Shown here: piece after piece, positions 43,745 through 52,241 of the stretch | Position numbering within the stretch: position 1 is the first letter of the stretch | Layout of the letters: the number at the start of each line of letters is the position of its first letter | NCBI RefSeq assembly: GCF_000819885.1 | Contig: NZ_CDBO01000075.1 | Span: forward strand, 1 to 64,000 | DNA length: 64,000 bases | Origin: Aeromonas fluvialis | GTDB lineage: Bacteria > Pseudomonadota > Gammaproteobacteria > Enterobacterales > Aeromonadaceae | Direction: 5' to 3' | Made by a program: the position numbers and the translations under genes | Notes under the pieces: model-generated | Told to the model about the DNA's origin: nothing | Databases searched by the model: none | The model's input: the letters and a program-made list of their open reading frames with translations, nothing else

Positions 43745-44455
43745 TTACAGTTGCCAGTTTTTGACCATCAGATTGGGCAAGCGGGCCCGGGCTTTTTGCA
43801 GTCGTGTTGTCGTCGGATTGATCAACCACGCCTCTTTCCCCAACCCCAGCAGCGGCAGATCGTGCAGGCTGTCGCTCAGGGCCAGCTCGGCATCGAGGGC
43901 GCAGATCGCCGGCAGCAGCTTGTGCTGACCGTGGCAGTAGAAGCGCGGCATCAGACCGCCAAAACGGTAGTGCATCCGCGAGCCAATGATCCGGTGGGGC
44001 AACTGGCCGGGCAGTTGCTGATAGAGCTGGGCTCGCACCAGCGCGCAGGGACTGGCGGAGATCACCCAGCAGCGCGCCCCCTCACTTTGCAGCAGATCGC
44101 GAGCCTGACGAAACAGCCCTGGCCTGGTGCGGCAATAAGCACGCACCAGCTTGCGCCACCCCAAGGGATTGAGCCCCAGGGTGATGGCCCACCAGATAAG
44201 GGAAATGCCGCACCGCCGCTGGCTGGGTAGCAGCTGACTTGGTAACAAATAGAGCAACCCACCCAGCGCAATCACTGGCAACAGCAGCAGCGGCCAGATC
44301 CGGCGGCGCAGGATATAGCGCAGCAGACCGGCGTGGCTGTCGCCTGGAGCCAGGGTGTCGTCAAAGTCGGCCAGGATCCAGCGCGGCGCACGTCCGTCAG
44401 GATCACGCTCTTTCGCTGAATGGATAATGGCGTCAGACGCTGGGCGCATAACCAT
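43745..44455 (-). CDS. HAD-IB phosphatase, PgpC/YfhB-like
   Basis: The 236-residue HAD phosphatase has the nucleophile motif LADFDDTLAPGDSHAGLL (about 29-45). A hydrophobic helix that could anchor it in the membrane lies at about 54-72 (WPLLLLPVIALGGLLYLL). CWVISASPCALVRAQL carries motif II, and ALSDSLHDLPLLGLGKEAWLINP carries motif IV. PgpC/YfhB enzymes dephosphorylate phosphatidylglycerol phosphate, which fits the membrane helix. It shares a one-base stop/start overlap (TGATG at 44455) with the upstream pseudouridine synthase gene. Confidence 0.8.
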   Translation of the reverse strand: MVMRPASDAIIHSAKERDPDGRAPRWILADFDDTLAPGDSHAGLLRYILRRRIWPLLLLPVIALGGLLYLLPSQLLPSQRRCGISLIWWAITLGLNPLGWRKLVRAYCRTRPGLFRQARDLLQSEGARCWVISASPCALVRAQLYQQLPGQLPHRIIGSRMHYRFGGLMPRFYCHGQHKLLPAICALDAELALSDSLHDLPLLGLGKEAWLINPTTTRLQKARARLPNLMVKNWQL

Positions 44456-45114
44456 CAGGGCGCAAGGGCTGCGATGGCTGCCGTGAGCTCGGGGGTGACA
44501 AATTCACTCCCCACATCGGGCGGGCAGACAAAATCGAACGGCTCCCCTGCCAGGGTGAAGCTGAGCCGCCAGGCGTGCAGATAGCCACGATCGGCTGGCG
44601 TGCCGCCATAGCGTTCATCCCCGAGAATGGGGGCGCCGATGCTTTTGAGGGCAACCCGGATCTGGTGGGTCTTGCCAGTCTGCGGCTTGATGCGATAGAG
44701 CCGCAGCCCCTCGCGCACCGACACCGAATCGAACCAGCTGATGGCGGGGTTTTCCAGCGTGCGCGCCAGCAACCAGCTGCCACCGCGCCCCTTTTGCATA
44801 TCCCCCTTCACCCAGCCCTGCTTCTTCTTGGGTTTGCGATCGGAGAGCGCCAGATACTGCTTGCTCACCTCGCGGGCGGCAAAGGCCATGCTCAGCTCAC
44901 GATTCGCCTCCGTGGTGCGGGCCAGCAGCACCAAGCCGGAGGTCATCTTGTCGAGCCGATGCACCGGATAGAGGGTCAGCCCGGTATCGGCCTTCACGCG
45001 ATTGATCAGCCCCGGCGTCACCGCCACCCCGTCGCCCTTCTCGTCATGCATGCCGATACCGGGCTGCTTGTCGATAACCAAAAAGGCGGGGTGCTCAAAC
45101 ATTATCCGGTACAT
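44455..45114 (-). CDS. RluA-family pseudouridine synthase
   Basis: With the ATG at 45114 the protein has 219 residues. It contains VIDKQPGIGMHDE, the catalytic Asp in YPVHRLDKMTSGLVLLA (HRLDxxTSG, near 55-60), KQYLAL, RLYRIKPQTGKTHQIRVAL and GDERYGG. No S4 domain is present, as in the short RluA-like group (TIGR01621 type). The exact RNA site cannot be told. In-frame codons extend to 45336 through poorly coding sequence and the art terminator, so I reject that longer start. Confidence 0.9.
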   Translation of the reverse strand: MYRIMFEHPAFLVIDKQPGIGMHDEKGDGVAVTPGLINRVKADTGLTLYPVHRLDKMTSGLVLLARTTEANRELSMAFAAREVSKQYLALSDRKPKKKQGWVKGDMQKGRGGSWLLARTLENPAISWFDSVSVREGLRLYRIKPQTGKTHQIRVALKSIGAPILGDERYGGTPADRGYLHAWRLSFTLAGEPFDFVCPPDVGSEFVTPELTAAIAALAP

Positions 45115-45227
45115 AAAACCTCGGGCGCTGGGAGAGAGGGGCGCAGCCAAGGGTCGGCTGCACTCGGGCTGGCATTCTCTCTGCTTGGCCGCCATTTGGC
45201 AAACGGCCGCTGGCCATGACCACAGAG

Positions 45228-45254
45228 AAAAAAGCCCCGCCAGGGTGGCGGGGC
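45228..45254 (-). terminator. rho-independent terminator of the amino-acid transporter operon
   Basis: On the minus strand GCCCCGCC pairs with GGCGGGGC over ACCCT and is followed by TTTTTT. It lies 37 bases after the hisM-type stop. Confidence 0.9.
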
Positions 45255-45290
45255 CGATCATGTCGCGGTTCGACTCAGACGCGTTGCGGA

Positions 45291-45983
45291 TCAGACACTG
45301 CGCGGGCGCAGATGGGCGTGCCAGCGGGCTTCCCACTTCTTGAACAGCCAGACGATGACAAAGGTGAGCAGCATATAGAGCAGCCCTGCGGTCAAAAACG
45401 CCTCGAACGGACTGTAGTAACGGGAGTTGATGATCCGCGCCGCACCGGTCAAGTCGACGATGGTGATGATGCCTGCCACCGCCGAGCCCTGCAGCATGAA
45501 GATCACCTCGTTGCTGTAGGCAGGCAGTGCCCGGCGAAACGAGTTGGGCAAAATGATCCGGGTCAGGGTCTGCCAGCGGGTCATGCCAAAGGCGTTGGCT
45601 GCCTCAATCTGGCCACGCGGCATATTGTGTACCGCCCCGCGCACGATCTCGGCGGTATAGGCAGCGGTATTGAGGGTGAAGGCCAGCAGGGCGCAGAACC
45701 AGGCCTCAGCAAACAGCGACCAGGCGGCACTGTTTTTCAGCCACTCCCACTGGGCGGCGCCGTAGTAGATGATAAAGAGCTGCACCAGCAGCGGGGTGCC
45801 GCGAAAGAAGTAGATGTAGGCCCAGATCGGCCCCTTGATCAGCCAGTTGCGACTATTGCGCAGGATGCCCATGGGCACCGCCAGCATCAGCCCAAGGATC
45901 AGCGAGACCGCCACCAGCCAGACGGTGGTATAGAGCCCCTCCCAGTAGGTGGGCCACTCTTTGAGAATGATTGAGAAATCCAT
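45291..45983 (-). CDS. hisM: basic amino-acid ABC transporter permease (HisM-like)
   Basis: The 230-residue inner-membrane permease has hydrophobic helices at about 18-40, 55-75, 90-115, 150-165 and 190-215. The EAA loop reads NMPRGQIEAANAFGMTRWQTLTRIILPNSFRRALPAYSNE. It begins MDFSIILKEWPTYWEGLYTTVWL, as HisM does. It forms a heterodimer with the HisQ-like permease. It is last in a minus-strand operon and is preceded by a 28-codon ORF instead of directly adjoining hisQ. Confidence 0.9.
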   Translation of the reverse strand: MDFSIILKEWPTYWEGLYTTVWLVAVSLILGLMLAVPMGILRNSRNWLIKGPIWAYIYFFRGTPLLVQLFIIYYGAAQWEWLKNSAAWSLFAEAWFCALLAFTLNTAAYTAEIVRGAVHNMPRGQIEAANAFGMTRWQTLTRIILPNSFRRALPAYSNEVIFMLQGSAVAGIITIVDLTGAARIINSRYYSPFEAFLTAGLLYMLLTFVIVWLFKKWEARWHAHLRPRSV

Positions 45984-45987
45984 GGCT

Positions 45988-46074
45988 TACCTCGTCTTCA
46001 TCGTGATGTAGTGACGCTCGGCACTGGCACCGCGACGCTCACAGTAAACGGATGACTGCATTGAGTACGACATG
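45988..46074 (-). CDS. 28-codon ORF with duplicated hisQ 3' end
   Basis: The frame runs from the ATG at 46072-46074, four bases after the hisQ TAA, to the TAA at 45988-45990, four bases before the hisM ATG. Its last codons (ERHYITMKTR) copy the HisQ C-terminus (ERHYAIKTR). The DNA around both stops (GACGAGGTAAGCCATG) is identical, so the hisQ end with its ribosome site appears duplicated. The ORF could couple hisQ and hisM translation or simply be a duplication scar. No function for a peptide is implied. Confidence 0.45.
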
Positions 46075-46076
46075 GC

Positions 46077-46817
46077 TTACCTCGTCTTGATGGCATAGTG
46101 ACGCTCGGCCCACTTGAGCGCCGAGGTGGAGACTGCGGTGAAGATCAGGAAGATCAGCGCCACCGCCATGTAGAAGGTGAAGGGCTGCTGGGTCGAGCCC
46201 GCCGCCAAGGAGGCTTTGCGCACCATGTCATCAAGCCCGATGATGGAGACCAGCGCGGTGGTTTTCAGCAGCACCAGCCAGTTGTTGCCAAACCCCGGCA
46301 AAGCGTGGCGCATCATCTGGGGGAAGAGGATCCGCACAAACACCTGGGTTGCCCGCATGCCAAAGGCGCGGGCGGCCTCCAGCTCGCCTTTGTCCACCGC
46401 CAGAATGGCGCCGCGAAAGGTCTCGGTCATGTAGGCGCCAAAGATAAAGCCGATGGTCGCCACCCCGGCGACAAAGGGGCTGATATCGATATAGTCGGGG
46501 AGCAGAGAGATCCACTCCTGATTGGGATTGCTCTCCAGCAACCAGCTGTTGTAAGTCTCGTTGACCCAGCTGCAGATGCCGTTGATCAGCACCTGGCCGC
46601 CAAAGAAGAGCAGCATCATCAGCACCAGATCGGGGATGCCGCGAATGATGGTGGTGTAGCCGGTGGCGATGGCCCGGGCCCACTTGTAGGGGGAGAGCTT
46701 GGCCAGCGCCCCCAGCATCCCCAGCAGCAACGCCAGCAGCAGGGAGGCCAGCGCCACTTCCAGGGTGACCCAGGCGCCCTCCAGCAGCGAGGCTTCGTAT
46801 CCTTTCAAATCAAACAT
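46077..46817 (-). CDS. hisQ: basic amino-acid ABC transporter permease (HisQ-like)
   Basis: With the ATG at 46817 (GGAG 7 bases upstream) the protein has 246 residues and starts MFDLKGYEASLLEGAWVTLEVAL, much like HisQ. Helices lie at about 18-38, 50-75, 105-125 and 200-228. The EAA loop reads AVDKGELEAARAFGMRATQVFVRILFPQMMRHALPG. An insert at about 80-105 (INGICSWVNETYNSWLLE) is periplasmic. The partner permease, binding protein and ATPase are in the same operon. Confidence 0.9.
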   Translation of the reverse strand: MFDLKGYEASLLEGAWVTLEVALASLLLALLLGMLGALAKLSPYKWARAIATGYTTIIRGIPDLVLMMLLFFGGQVLINGICSWVNETYNSWLLESNPNQEWISLLPDYIDISPFVAGVATIGFIFGAYMTETFRGAILAVDKGELEAARAFGMRATQVFVRILFPQMMRHALPGFGNNWLVLLKTTALVSIIGLDDMVRKASLAAGSTQQPFTFYMAVALIFLIFTAVSTSALKWAERHYAIKTR

Positions 46818-47016
46818 ATACAGCTCCATCGCCACGGAATCTTCACGCACCTGCTAACCAGAAAGCGCTATAGCAGTTCGAATAATATGTGCAACACCAT
46901 TGTGATCAATACGGGCCCATTACTCCGGCAAGAGCAAACGGGCCCGATAACCAAGGAGGGTCAGCCGATCGGTCTGTTGCTTCTCTCTGACCTGAGAGAG
47001 TGCCCCCCCTCAGCCA

Positions 47017-47041
47017 ACCCTCTCCCGACGGGAGAGGGTTT
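47017..47041. repeat. hairpin between argT-like and hisQ-like genes
   Basis: AACCCTCTCCC pairs with GGGAGAGGGTT over GAC, an 11-base perfect stem without a T-run. In the operon it follows the binding-protein stop by about 55 bases and could stabilise that part of the transcript, so more binding protein than permease is made. The same GGGAGAGGG motif is common as a dispersed repeat in bacteria. Confidence 0.55.
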
Positions 47042-47094
47042 AGCCTGGACTCGCCTTGGCGACCCCTTCGCGTTACCCTGAATGGCTCTTGGTG

Positions 47095-47868
47095 TTAATC
47101 GCCGTACACGTCGAACTCGAAGTACTTGTCGTTGATCTCCTTGTACTTGCCGTTGGCACGCAGCGCCAGAATGGCGGCATTGAATTTCTCTTTCAGATCC
47201 TTGTCAGCCTTGCGCACCGCAATGCCGGCACCCTCGCCAAACCACTTGGGATCGGTCAGTTTCGGGCCGACAAACTCGTAGGCATCGCCCCCTTCCTTCT
47301 TCAGCAGACCATCGGAGATGGCGGCGGAGTCGGCCATCACATAGTCAACCCGACCGGATTTCAGATCGAGGTAGGCTTCATCTGCGGTGCCGTAACGCTT
47401 GATGGTGGCGTTCGGGAAGTTGTCCGTGATGTAGGTATCCATGGAAGTAGCACGTTGCACCGCTACGGTTTTACCATCCATGAAGGCCTTGTCGAGCTTG
47501 ACCTCTGTGCCCTTCTTGGCGGCGAAGCGGGCCGGAATGTGCTGGTACTTCTGGGTGAAGTCCACCTTCTTCTTGCGCTCTTCGGTGATGTCCATGGTGG
47601 CGATGATGGCGTCATATTTGCGCGACAGCAGCGCCGGAATGATGCCGTCCCAGTCCTGCTTGACCAGGGTACACTTCACTTTCATCTCTTCGCACAGGGC
47701 GTTGGCGATGTCGATATCAAAGCCTTTCACCTCGCCACTGGGCTCGGTCCAGGAGAAAGGGGGGTAGGCACCCTCAACCCCGATCCGAACCTCTTTCCAC
47801 TCCTTGGCCATCAGGCTACCGGACGCGAGGGCAGTGACTACGGCAGTCGCCAGCATCAGCTTGTTCAT
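47095..47868 (-). CDS. argT: lysine/arginine/ornithine-type periplasmic binding protein
   Basis: The 257-residue binding protein has a signal peptide ending at about SLMA (residue 21). The fold contains VRIGVEGAYPPFSW, VKGFDIDIANALCEEMKVKC, QDWDGIIPALLSRKYDAIIATMDITEERKKKVDFT, and VQRATSMDTYITDNFP. Its two Cys pair as in HisJ/ArgT. The ligand is inferred as basic amino acids from family pattern and from the neighbouring lysine exporter gene. A close paralogue is encoded at 51420-52202. Confidence 0.9.
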   Translation of the reverse strand: MNKLMLATAVVTALASGSLMAKEWKEVRIGVEGAYPPFSWTEPSGEVKGFDIDIANALCEEMKVKCTLVKQDWDGIIPALLSRKYDAIIATMDITEERKKKVDFTQKYQHIPARFAAKKGTEVKLDKAFMDGKTVAVQRATSMDTYITDNFPNATIKRYGTADEAYLDLKSGRVDYVMADSAAISDGLLKKEGGDAYEFVGPKLTDPKWFGEGAGIAVRKADKDLKEKFNAAILALRANGKYKEINDKYFEFDVYGD

Positions 47869-47917
47869 GTCTCTCTCCTTGATAAAACAGTTGATCGTTG
47901 ATTCGAGTTCTCGACCA

Positions 47918-48688
47918 TCAATAGATGGAGGAGATAAATTGCTTGAACCGCTCGGATTTGGGATGGGCGAAAATCTCCTTGGGGTTGCCCTCCTCTTCCA
48001 CCCGCCCCTGATGCAGAAACATCACCTTGTTCGATACATCGCGGGCAAACGACATCTCATGGGTCACCACCAGCATGGTGCGCCCCTCTTCGGCCAGCTC
48101 GCGCATCAGGCCGAGCACCTCCCCCACCAGCTCGGGATCCAGCGCCGAGGTGGGTTCATCAAACAGCATCACTTCGGGCTCCACCGCCAGCGCACGGGCA
48201 ATGGCGGCCCGCTGCTGCTGACCACCGGAAAGATGGCCGGGATAGTAGTCGCGCCGCTCCCACAGCCCGACCCGGTTGAGCAGCTGCTCAGCTCTGGCAA
48301 TCGCCTCGGCCCGGGGCACCTTGAGCACCTGGATCGGCACTTCGATGATGTTCTGCATGATGGTCATGTGTGACCAGAGGTTGAAACTTTGAAACACCAT
48401 GGCCAGCCGACTGCGGATCCGCTCCACCTGGCGCATGTCTTGTGGTTGCCGTTCACCGGCCCGGTTGGTTTTCATGGCAATCAGCTCACCATGGAGCGAG
48501 ACGGTGCCTGATGAGGGGGTTTCGAGCAGATTGATACAGCGAAGAAAGGTCGACTTCCCCGAGCCGGAGGAGCCGATCAGGGAGATCACATCTCCCTTGT
48601 GGGCGGTCATGTCGATGCCCTTGAGCACTTCGTGGGTGCCAAAATATTTGTGCAGATCACGTACTTCCAGTGCGGCAACGTCGCTCAT
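47918..48688 (-). CDS. hisP: amino-acid ABC transporter ATP-binding protein (HisP-like)
   Basis: The 256-residue ATPase has Walker A GSSGSGKST (about 36-44), Q-loop MVFQSFNLWSHMTIMQNI, signature LSGGQQQRAAIARAL, Walker B EVMLFDEPTSALDPE, and H-loop VVTHEMSFARDVSN. It energises the HisQM-like permease pair. It is first in the operon, 49 bases before the binding-protein gene. It might also serve the ATPase-less transporter at 12831-14533; that is inference. Confidence 0.93.
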   Translation of the reverse strand: MSDVAALEVRDLHKYFGTHEVLKGIDMTAHKGDVISLIGSSGSGKSTFLRCINLLETPSSGTVSLHGELIAMKTNRAGERQPQDMRQVERIRSRLAMVFQSFNLWSHMTIMQNIIEVPIQVLKVPRAEAIARAEQLLNRVGLWERRDYYPGHLSGGQQQRAAIARALAVEPEVMLFDEPTSALDPELVGEVLGLMRELAEEGRTMLVVTHEMSFARDVSNKVMFLHQGRVEEEGNPKEIFAHPKSERFKQFISSIY

Positions 48689-49221
48689 CCATTACAACCT
48701 TGTCTGTCCCTAGACGCCGCAGGGGCGTGACTCAACCATCGTTCATTTAACAAAACATTAACCGATGGCAACCTGCAGCGAAAATATCATCCGGATAGTG
48801 AAAAAACAATACAGAACGAAGGTCTTCAGGCTGTTTGCTCTATTTTTATTCGCTCAAAGCGTATTTTTCAGCACTTTGTTTGCATAAACAGCCGTTTCAA
48901 TAGCCGCTCTGATACCGCCTTTTTATACTCCAATCACATTAGTGGCAAGAAAAAAAGCGGAATGAGCGCCAAACAGGCAGCAAAATAACTTTATGCAGCC
49001 TCCCGCAGAGTAAAATCTCAACCTGCCATTCGGATCAACTTGATTTTATTGGCTCAGCCAAGCTCGCTTGGAACCTTAACAAACGGAGGAGTTGTGTCAT
49101 AAAAGTAAAAATCCTCTCCAAAAAGGGCTGTTTTTGACCATGAAAGCGAGAGATATGTGACACAGAGCCAATAAGTAATGATAAGGTGGTGTTTTTATCA
49201 GTTTTTGTGACCGAGGCCTCG
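48689..49221. other. intergenic region between hisP and lysO (divergent)
   Basis: About 530 bases without a gene carry two outward promoter regions. The middle is AT-rich. I found no ARG box, no lysine riboswitch core (the expected GAGG-GGATGG-type conserved loops are absent) and no strong terminator. A palindromic GAACCTTAACAAACGGAGG stretch near 49070-49090 is unremarkable. Confidence 0.4.
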
Positions 49222-50124
49222 ATGCTGCTCAATGTGTTGCTGATCCTGTTGCCACTGGCAATCGGCTATCTGATACCCCTCTCCTCTGCCCGGCTGATCA
49301 GGCTGGTCAACCAGAGTCTGGGCAAGATGGTCTACCTCATTCTGTTTCTGATGGGGCTCGGGCTTGCCTATGTGGAGAACCTGGGCAGCAATCTGGCGGT
49401 GATCTTCAAGGTCGCCGGGGTGATGCTGACCGCGATCACGGTCTGCAACCTGCTGGCCCTCTGGTGGCTCGACAAGCGCACACCGCCGACCCATGAGGCG
49501 AACGATGCCAGGATGCCGGGCAAGTTGCACCTGCTGTGGGAATCCCTGCAGCTCTGCTTTGTGGTGCTCGGCGGTGTGCTGCTGGGTCTACTGGTGGATC
49601 TGCGCGCCCTGCCCATCGACAAATGGAGTGAGTGGGCCCTGATGCTGCTGCTGTTTCTCATCGGGGTGCAGATGCGCAACTCAGGCATGCGGCTGCGCCA
49701 GATCCTGCTCAACCCCTGGGGGATGAAGATAGCCGCCACCGTCATCCTCAGCAGTTGGCTGGGTAGCCTGCTGGCGGCCCAGTTGCTGGGCATGCCCTTT
49801 GCCCATGGTCTGGCGATGAGCTCGAGCTTCGGCTGGTATTCGCTCTCCGGCATTCTGGTGGCCGACAAACTGGGGCCGGTGCTCGGCTCGGCCGCCTTTA
49901 TCAACGATCTGGGCCGTGAGCTTATTGCCATCCTGATCATCCCGGTGCTGATGCGTCGCCACCCCTCGGCGGCCATCGGTTACGGCGGCGCCACGGCGCT
50001 GGACTTCACCCTGCCGGTTATCCAGAAATCCGGTGGCATTCAGGTGGTGCCGGTGGCCATTGTCTCCGGCTTTATCCTGAGCCTGCTCGGCCCCATCCTG
50101 ATCCTCGGGTTTCTGGCGATCTAA
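49222..50124 (+). CDS. lysO: lysine exporter LysO family protein
   Basis: The 300-residue inner-membrane protein has about eight hydrophobic segments (MLLNVLLILLPLAIGYLIPL at the start, then VYLILFLMGLGLAYVENL). A DUF340/LysO core carries SSFGWYSLSGILVADKLG and AALDFTLPV-like segments with conserved Asp and Glu in helices. LysO exports lysine and its analogue thialysine. I start it at the ATG at 49222 (GAGG 5 bases upstream) rather than 49186. It stands back to back with a basic amino-acid importer operon. Confidence 0.88.
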   Translation: MLLNVLLILLPLAIGYLIPLSSARLIRLVNQSLGKMVYLILFLMGLGLAYVENLGSNLAVIFKVAGVMLTAITVCNLLALWWLDKRTPPTHEANDARMPGKLHLLWESLQLCFVVLGGVLLGLLVDLRALPIDKWSEWALMLLLFLIGVQMRNSGMRLRQILLNPWGMKIAATVILSSWLGSLLAAQLLGMPFAHGLAMSSSFGWYSLSGILVADKLGPVLGSAAFINDLGRELIAILIIPVLMRRHPSAAIGYGGATALDFTLPVIQKSGGIQVVPVAIVSGFILSLLGPILILGFLAI

Positions 50125-50151
50125 GCCTGATTCCCACATTGCAGATAAAAA

Positions 50152-50176
50152 AAGCCCGACCTTGTGGTCGGGCTTT
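50152..50176 (+). terminator. rho-independent terminator shared by lysO and iadA
   Basis: AAGCCCGACC pairs with GGTCGGGCTT over TTGT, with A-run before and T-run after, so it can act on both strands between the convergent genes. Confidence 0.9.
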
Positions 50177-50222
50177 TGCTGTTTGGAGCAACCACGCACT
50201 GGCTGCGATATTGCCCGCAGCC

Positions 50223-51353
50223 TTATTCGCGCCAAAGGCCGCCACTCATCACCCGTTCGATAGCAAACGTCCGGGCGTGCACCAGCAGCAGATCTGCATC
50301 CTGCCCAACCCCGATCCCCCCCTTGCTGCCGAGCCCCAGCGCCTGTGCCGGATTAAACGTCACCGTGGCCAATGCCCTCTCCAGCGACACGCCGAGCCGG
50401 GTCGCGCGCACGCACTGCTGCCACAGGCTGGCAATCTGGCCGCAGCGCATCTCGATGAGCCGCCCTTCGCCATCAAAGCGCGGCAGGCTGGCATTAGCAT
50501 CCGAGCTGAAGGTGATGCGATCGGCAGGTACATCGGCGGCCAGCAGCTCGGCCAGCCCATCGGCGGCCAGCCGCTCGCCATCCTCCAGCAGATCGGGAAA
50601 GCTCGAGGTGGTGAGGTCGACCCAACCTCCCGCCTTACCCCACTCGATAGCCTCGGCAAAGAGCCAGGGGTTGCGGTTGCAGTGAGTGGGATAGAGCTGG
50701 CGCAGCGGAATGTCGGTCTCATCGCGCAGGGCCCGCAGGGGGGCCAATGCCCCCTTGCCATCCCCGACATGGAAGAAGCTGATCCCGCTCTTGCCCGCGA
50801 GCAGCCCGGCCACCCGCGCCTCGCTGGCAAGCCTGGCCAGCTCGTGGTGGGTCGGCGCACTGGATCTGTGGTCACTGATGGCCACCTCCCCCACCCCCAA
50901 GACCTCGGGGATCAAGATGATGTCCGACTCCACCGTACCGGTCAGGGTCTTGACCGGTAGATGGTAGGAGCCGGTATACATAAAGGCGCTCACCCCGGCG
51001 GCGCGACACTCGCGCACCTTGCCAAGCACCTGTGCGGGAGTGCGGGTCAGGCTGTCGGTGCCGAGCGCCGCCACCAAGGTGGTGACACCGGCCTTGAGCA
51101 CCTCGCTCGCCGCCAGTTCCGGAGTGCGAAAGGCAAACCCCCCCTCTCCGCCGCCGCCGGTGATATGGGCCAGCGGATCCACCAGCCCGGGCACCAGATA
51201 GCGACCACGGCCATCGACCCGATGCAACGGCCAGTTTGCCGGCACCGTCAATCCCTTGCCCATCCAGGCGATACGGCCATCGGCCACCAGCAGATCCTGC
51301 TGGCCAAGGTGGGTGGGGCTGAAGATCTCGGCTCCCTCGATCAGGGTCAACAT
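50223..51353 (-). CDS. iadA: isoaspartyl dipeptidase
   Basis: The 376-residue amidohydrolase cleaves beta-aspartyl dipeptides from damaged proteins. It has a metal site in YLVPGLVDPLAHITGGGGEGGFAFRTPEL (the HxH of related enzymes appears here as LAHITGG), TSGSYH-like MYTGSYHLPVKT, HVGDGKGALAPL, THCNRNPWLFAEAIEW, and SSDANASLP with the catalytic Asp. It ends with the beta-strand DADLLLVHARTFAI. It follows a binding-protein gene on the same strand, separated by a terminator. Confidence 0.9.
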   Translation of the reverse strand: MLTLIEGAEIFSPTHLGQQDLLVADGRIAWMGKGLTVPANWPLHRVDGRGRYLVPGLVDPLAHITGGGGEGGFAFRTPELAASEVLKAGVTTLVAALGTDSLTRTPAQVLGKVRECRAAGVSAFMYTGSYHLPVKTLTGTVESDIILIPEVLGVGEVAISDHRSSAPTHHELARLASEARVAGLLAGKSGISFFHVGDGKGALAPLRALRDETDIPLRQLYPTHCNRNPWLFAEAIEWGKAGGWVDLTTSSFPDLLEDGERLAADGLAELLAADVPADRITFSSDANASLPRFDGEGRLIEMRCGQIASLWQQCVRATRLGVSLERALATVTFNPAQALGLGSKGGIGVGQDADLLLVHARTFAIERVMSGGLWRE

Positions 51354-51395
51354 GGCAATTCTCCTTGCACGATTGTCGCTTGCCCAATGAAAAGA

Positions 51396-51413
51396 GAGGG
51401 AGCAAGCTCCCTC
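51396..51413 (-). terminator. terminator between binding protein and iadA
   Basis: GAGGGAGC pairs with GCTCCCTC over two bases. On the minus strand it is followed by TCTTTTC. It begins 7 bases after the binding-protein stop, so iadA is reached only by readthrough or from its own promoter. Confidence 0.7.
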
Positions 51414-51419
51414 CCCCCG

Positions 51420-52202
51420 TCAACCACCATATATATCGTACTTGAAGTACTTCTGGTTGATCTGCTGATAGGTGCCGCTAGCACGCAGGGCCTTGATCGC
51501 CTCGTCCAGCTTGCCCTTTAGCTCCTTATCGCTCTTGCGCACGGCGATCCCCATGCCGTCACCAAACCACTGACGATCGGTCAGAGCGGGCCCCACATAG
51601 TCGAACTTGTCGCCCCCCTCTTTGCCAAGCAACCCCTGCTCGATGGCAGAGGCATCGGCCAGCAGGGCCAGCACCCGACCCGCTTTCAGATCGAGATAGG
51701 CTTCGTCGGCATTGCCGTAACGGACGATGGTGACGTTCGATCCAAAATTGTCGGTCAGGTACTTGTCATGGGTGGTGGCACGCTGCACCCCGATGCGCTT
51801 GCCCGCCATGCCTTCCGGGGTCAGCGTCAGCTCAGACCCCTTGGCCGCCACAAAGCGATTGGGAATATGGGCATATTTCTCGGTGAAATCGACCTTCTGG
51901 CGCCGCTCATCGGTGATCGACATGGCGGCGATGATGGCATCGTATTTGCGCGACAGCAGAGCCGGGATCATGCCATCCCAATCCTGCGCCACCAGCTCGC
52001 ACTTGACCGCCATCTGCTGGCACAGGGCGTTGGCGAGATCGATATCAAACCCCTTGATCTCACCCGACGCATCGGTCCAGGAGAAGGGCGGGTAGGCCCC
52101 CTCCACCCCGAAGCGCACGGTTTTCCACTCCTTGGCCATGGCGGGGGTGGCCAGCAGGCTGGCAACAAACAGGGCAGAGAGGGTCAGTCTGATCTTCATC
52201 AT
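51420..52202 (-). CDS. amino-acid periplasmic binding protein, paralogue of the 47095 protein
   Basis: The 260-residue protein has a signal peptide (to about TPAMA, residue 22). Its mature part runs in parallel with that of the ArgT-like protein: KEWKTVRFGVEGAYPPFSW, IKGFDIDLANALCQQM, QDWDGMIPALLSRKYDAIIAAMSITDERRQKVDFT, VQRATTHDKYLTDNF. It has no permease or ATPase of its own here, so it probably uses the HisQMP-like complex 3 kb away. Two ATGs adjoin (52202, 52199). GGAG lies 5 or 8 bases upstream. Confidence 0.9.
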   Translation of the reverse strand: MMKIRLTLSALFVASLLATPAMAKEWKTVRFGVEGAYPPFSWTDASGEIKGFDIDLANALCQQMAVKCELVAQDWDGMIPALLSRKYDAIIAAMSITDERRQKVDFTEKYAHIPNRFVAAKGSELTLTPEGMAGKRIGVQRATTHDKYLTDNFGSNVTIVRYGNADEAYLDLKAGRVLALLADASAIEQGLLGKEGGDKFDYVGPALTDRQWFGDGMGIAVRKSDKELKGKLDEAIKALRASGTYQQINQKYFKYDIYGG

Positions 52203-52241
52203 GAGTACTCCATTACATAAAAAGCGCACAGGCGCGGACAA

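Noticed and set aside
48940-49221. Lysine riboswitch ahead of lysO
   Set aside because: The conserved L-box core sequences and paired arms could not be found.
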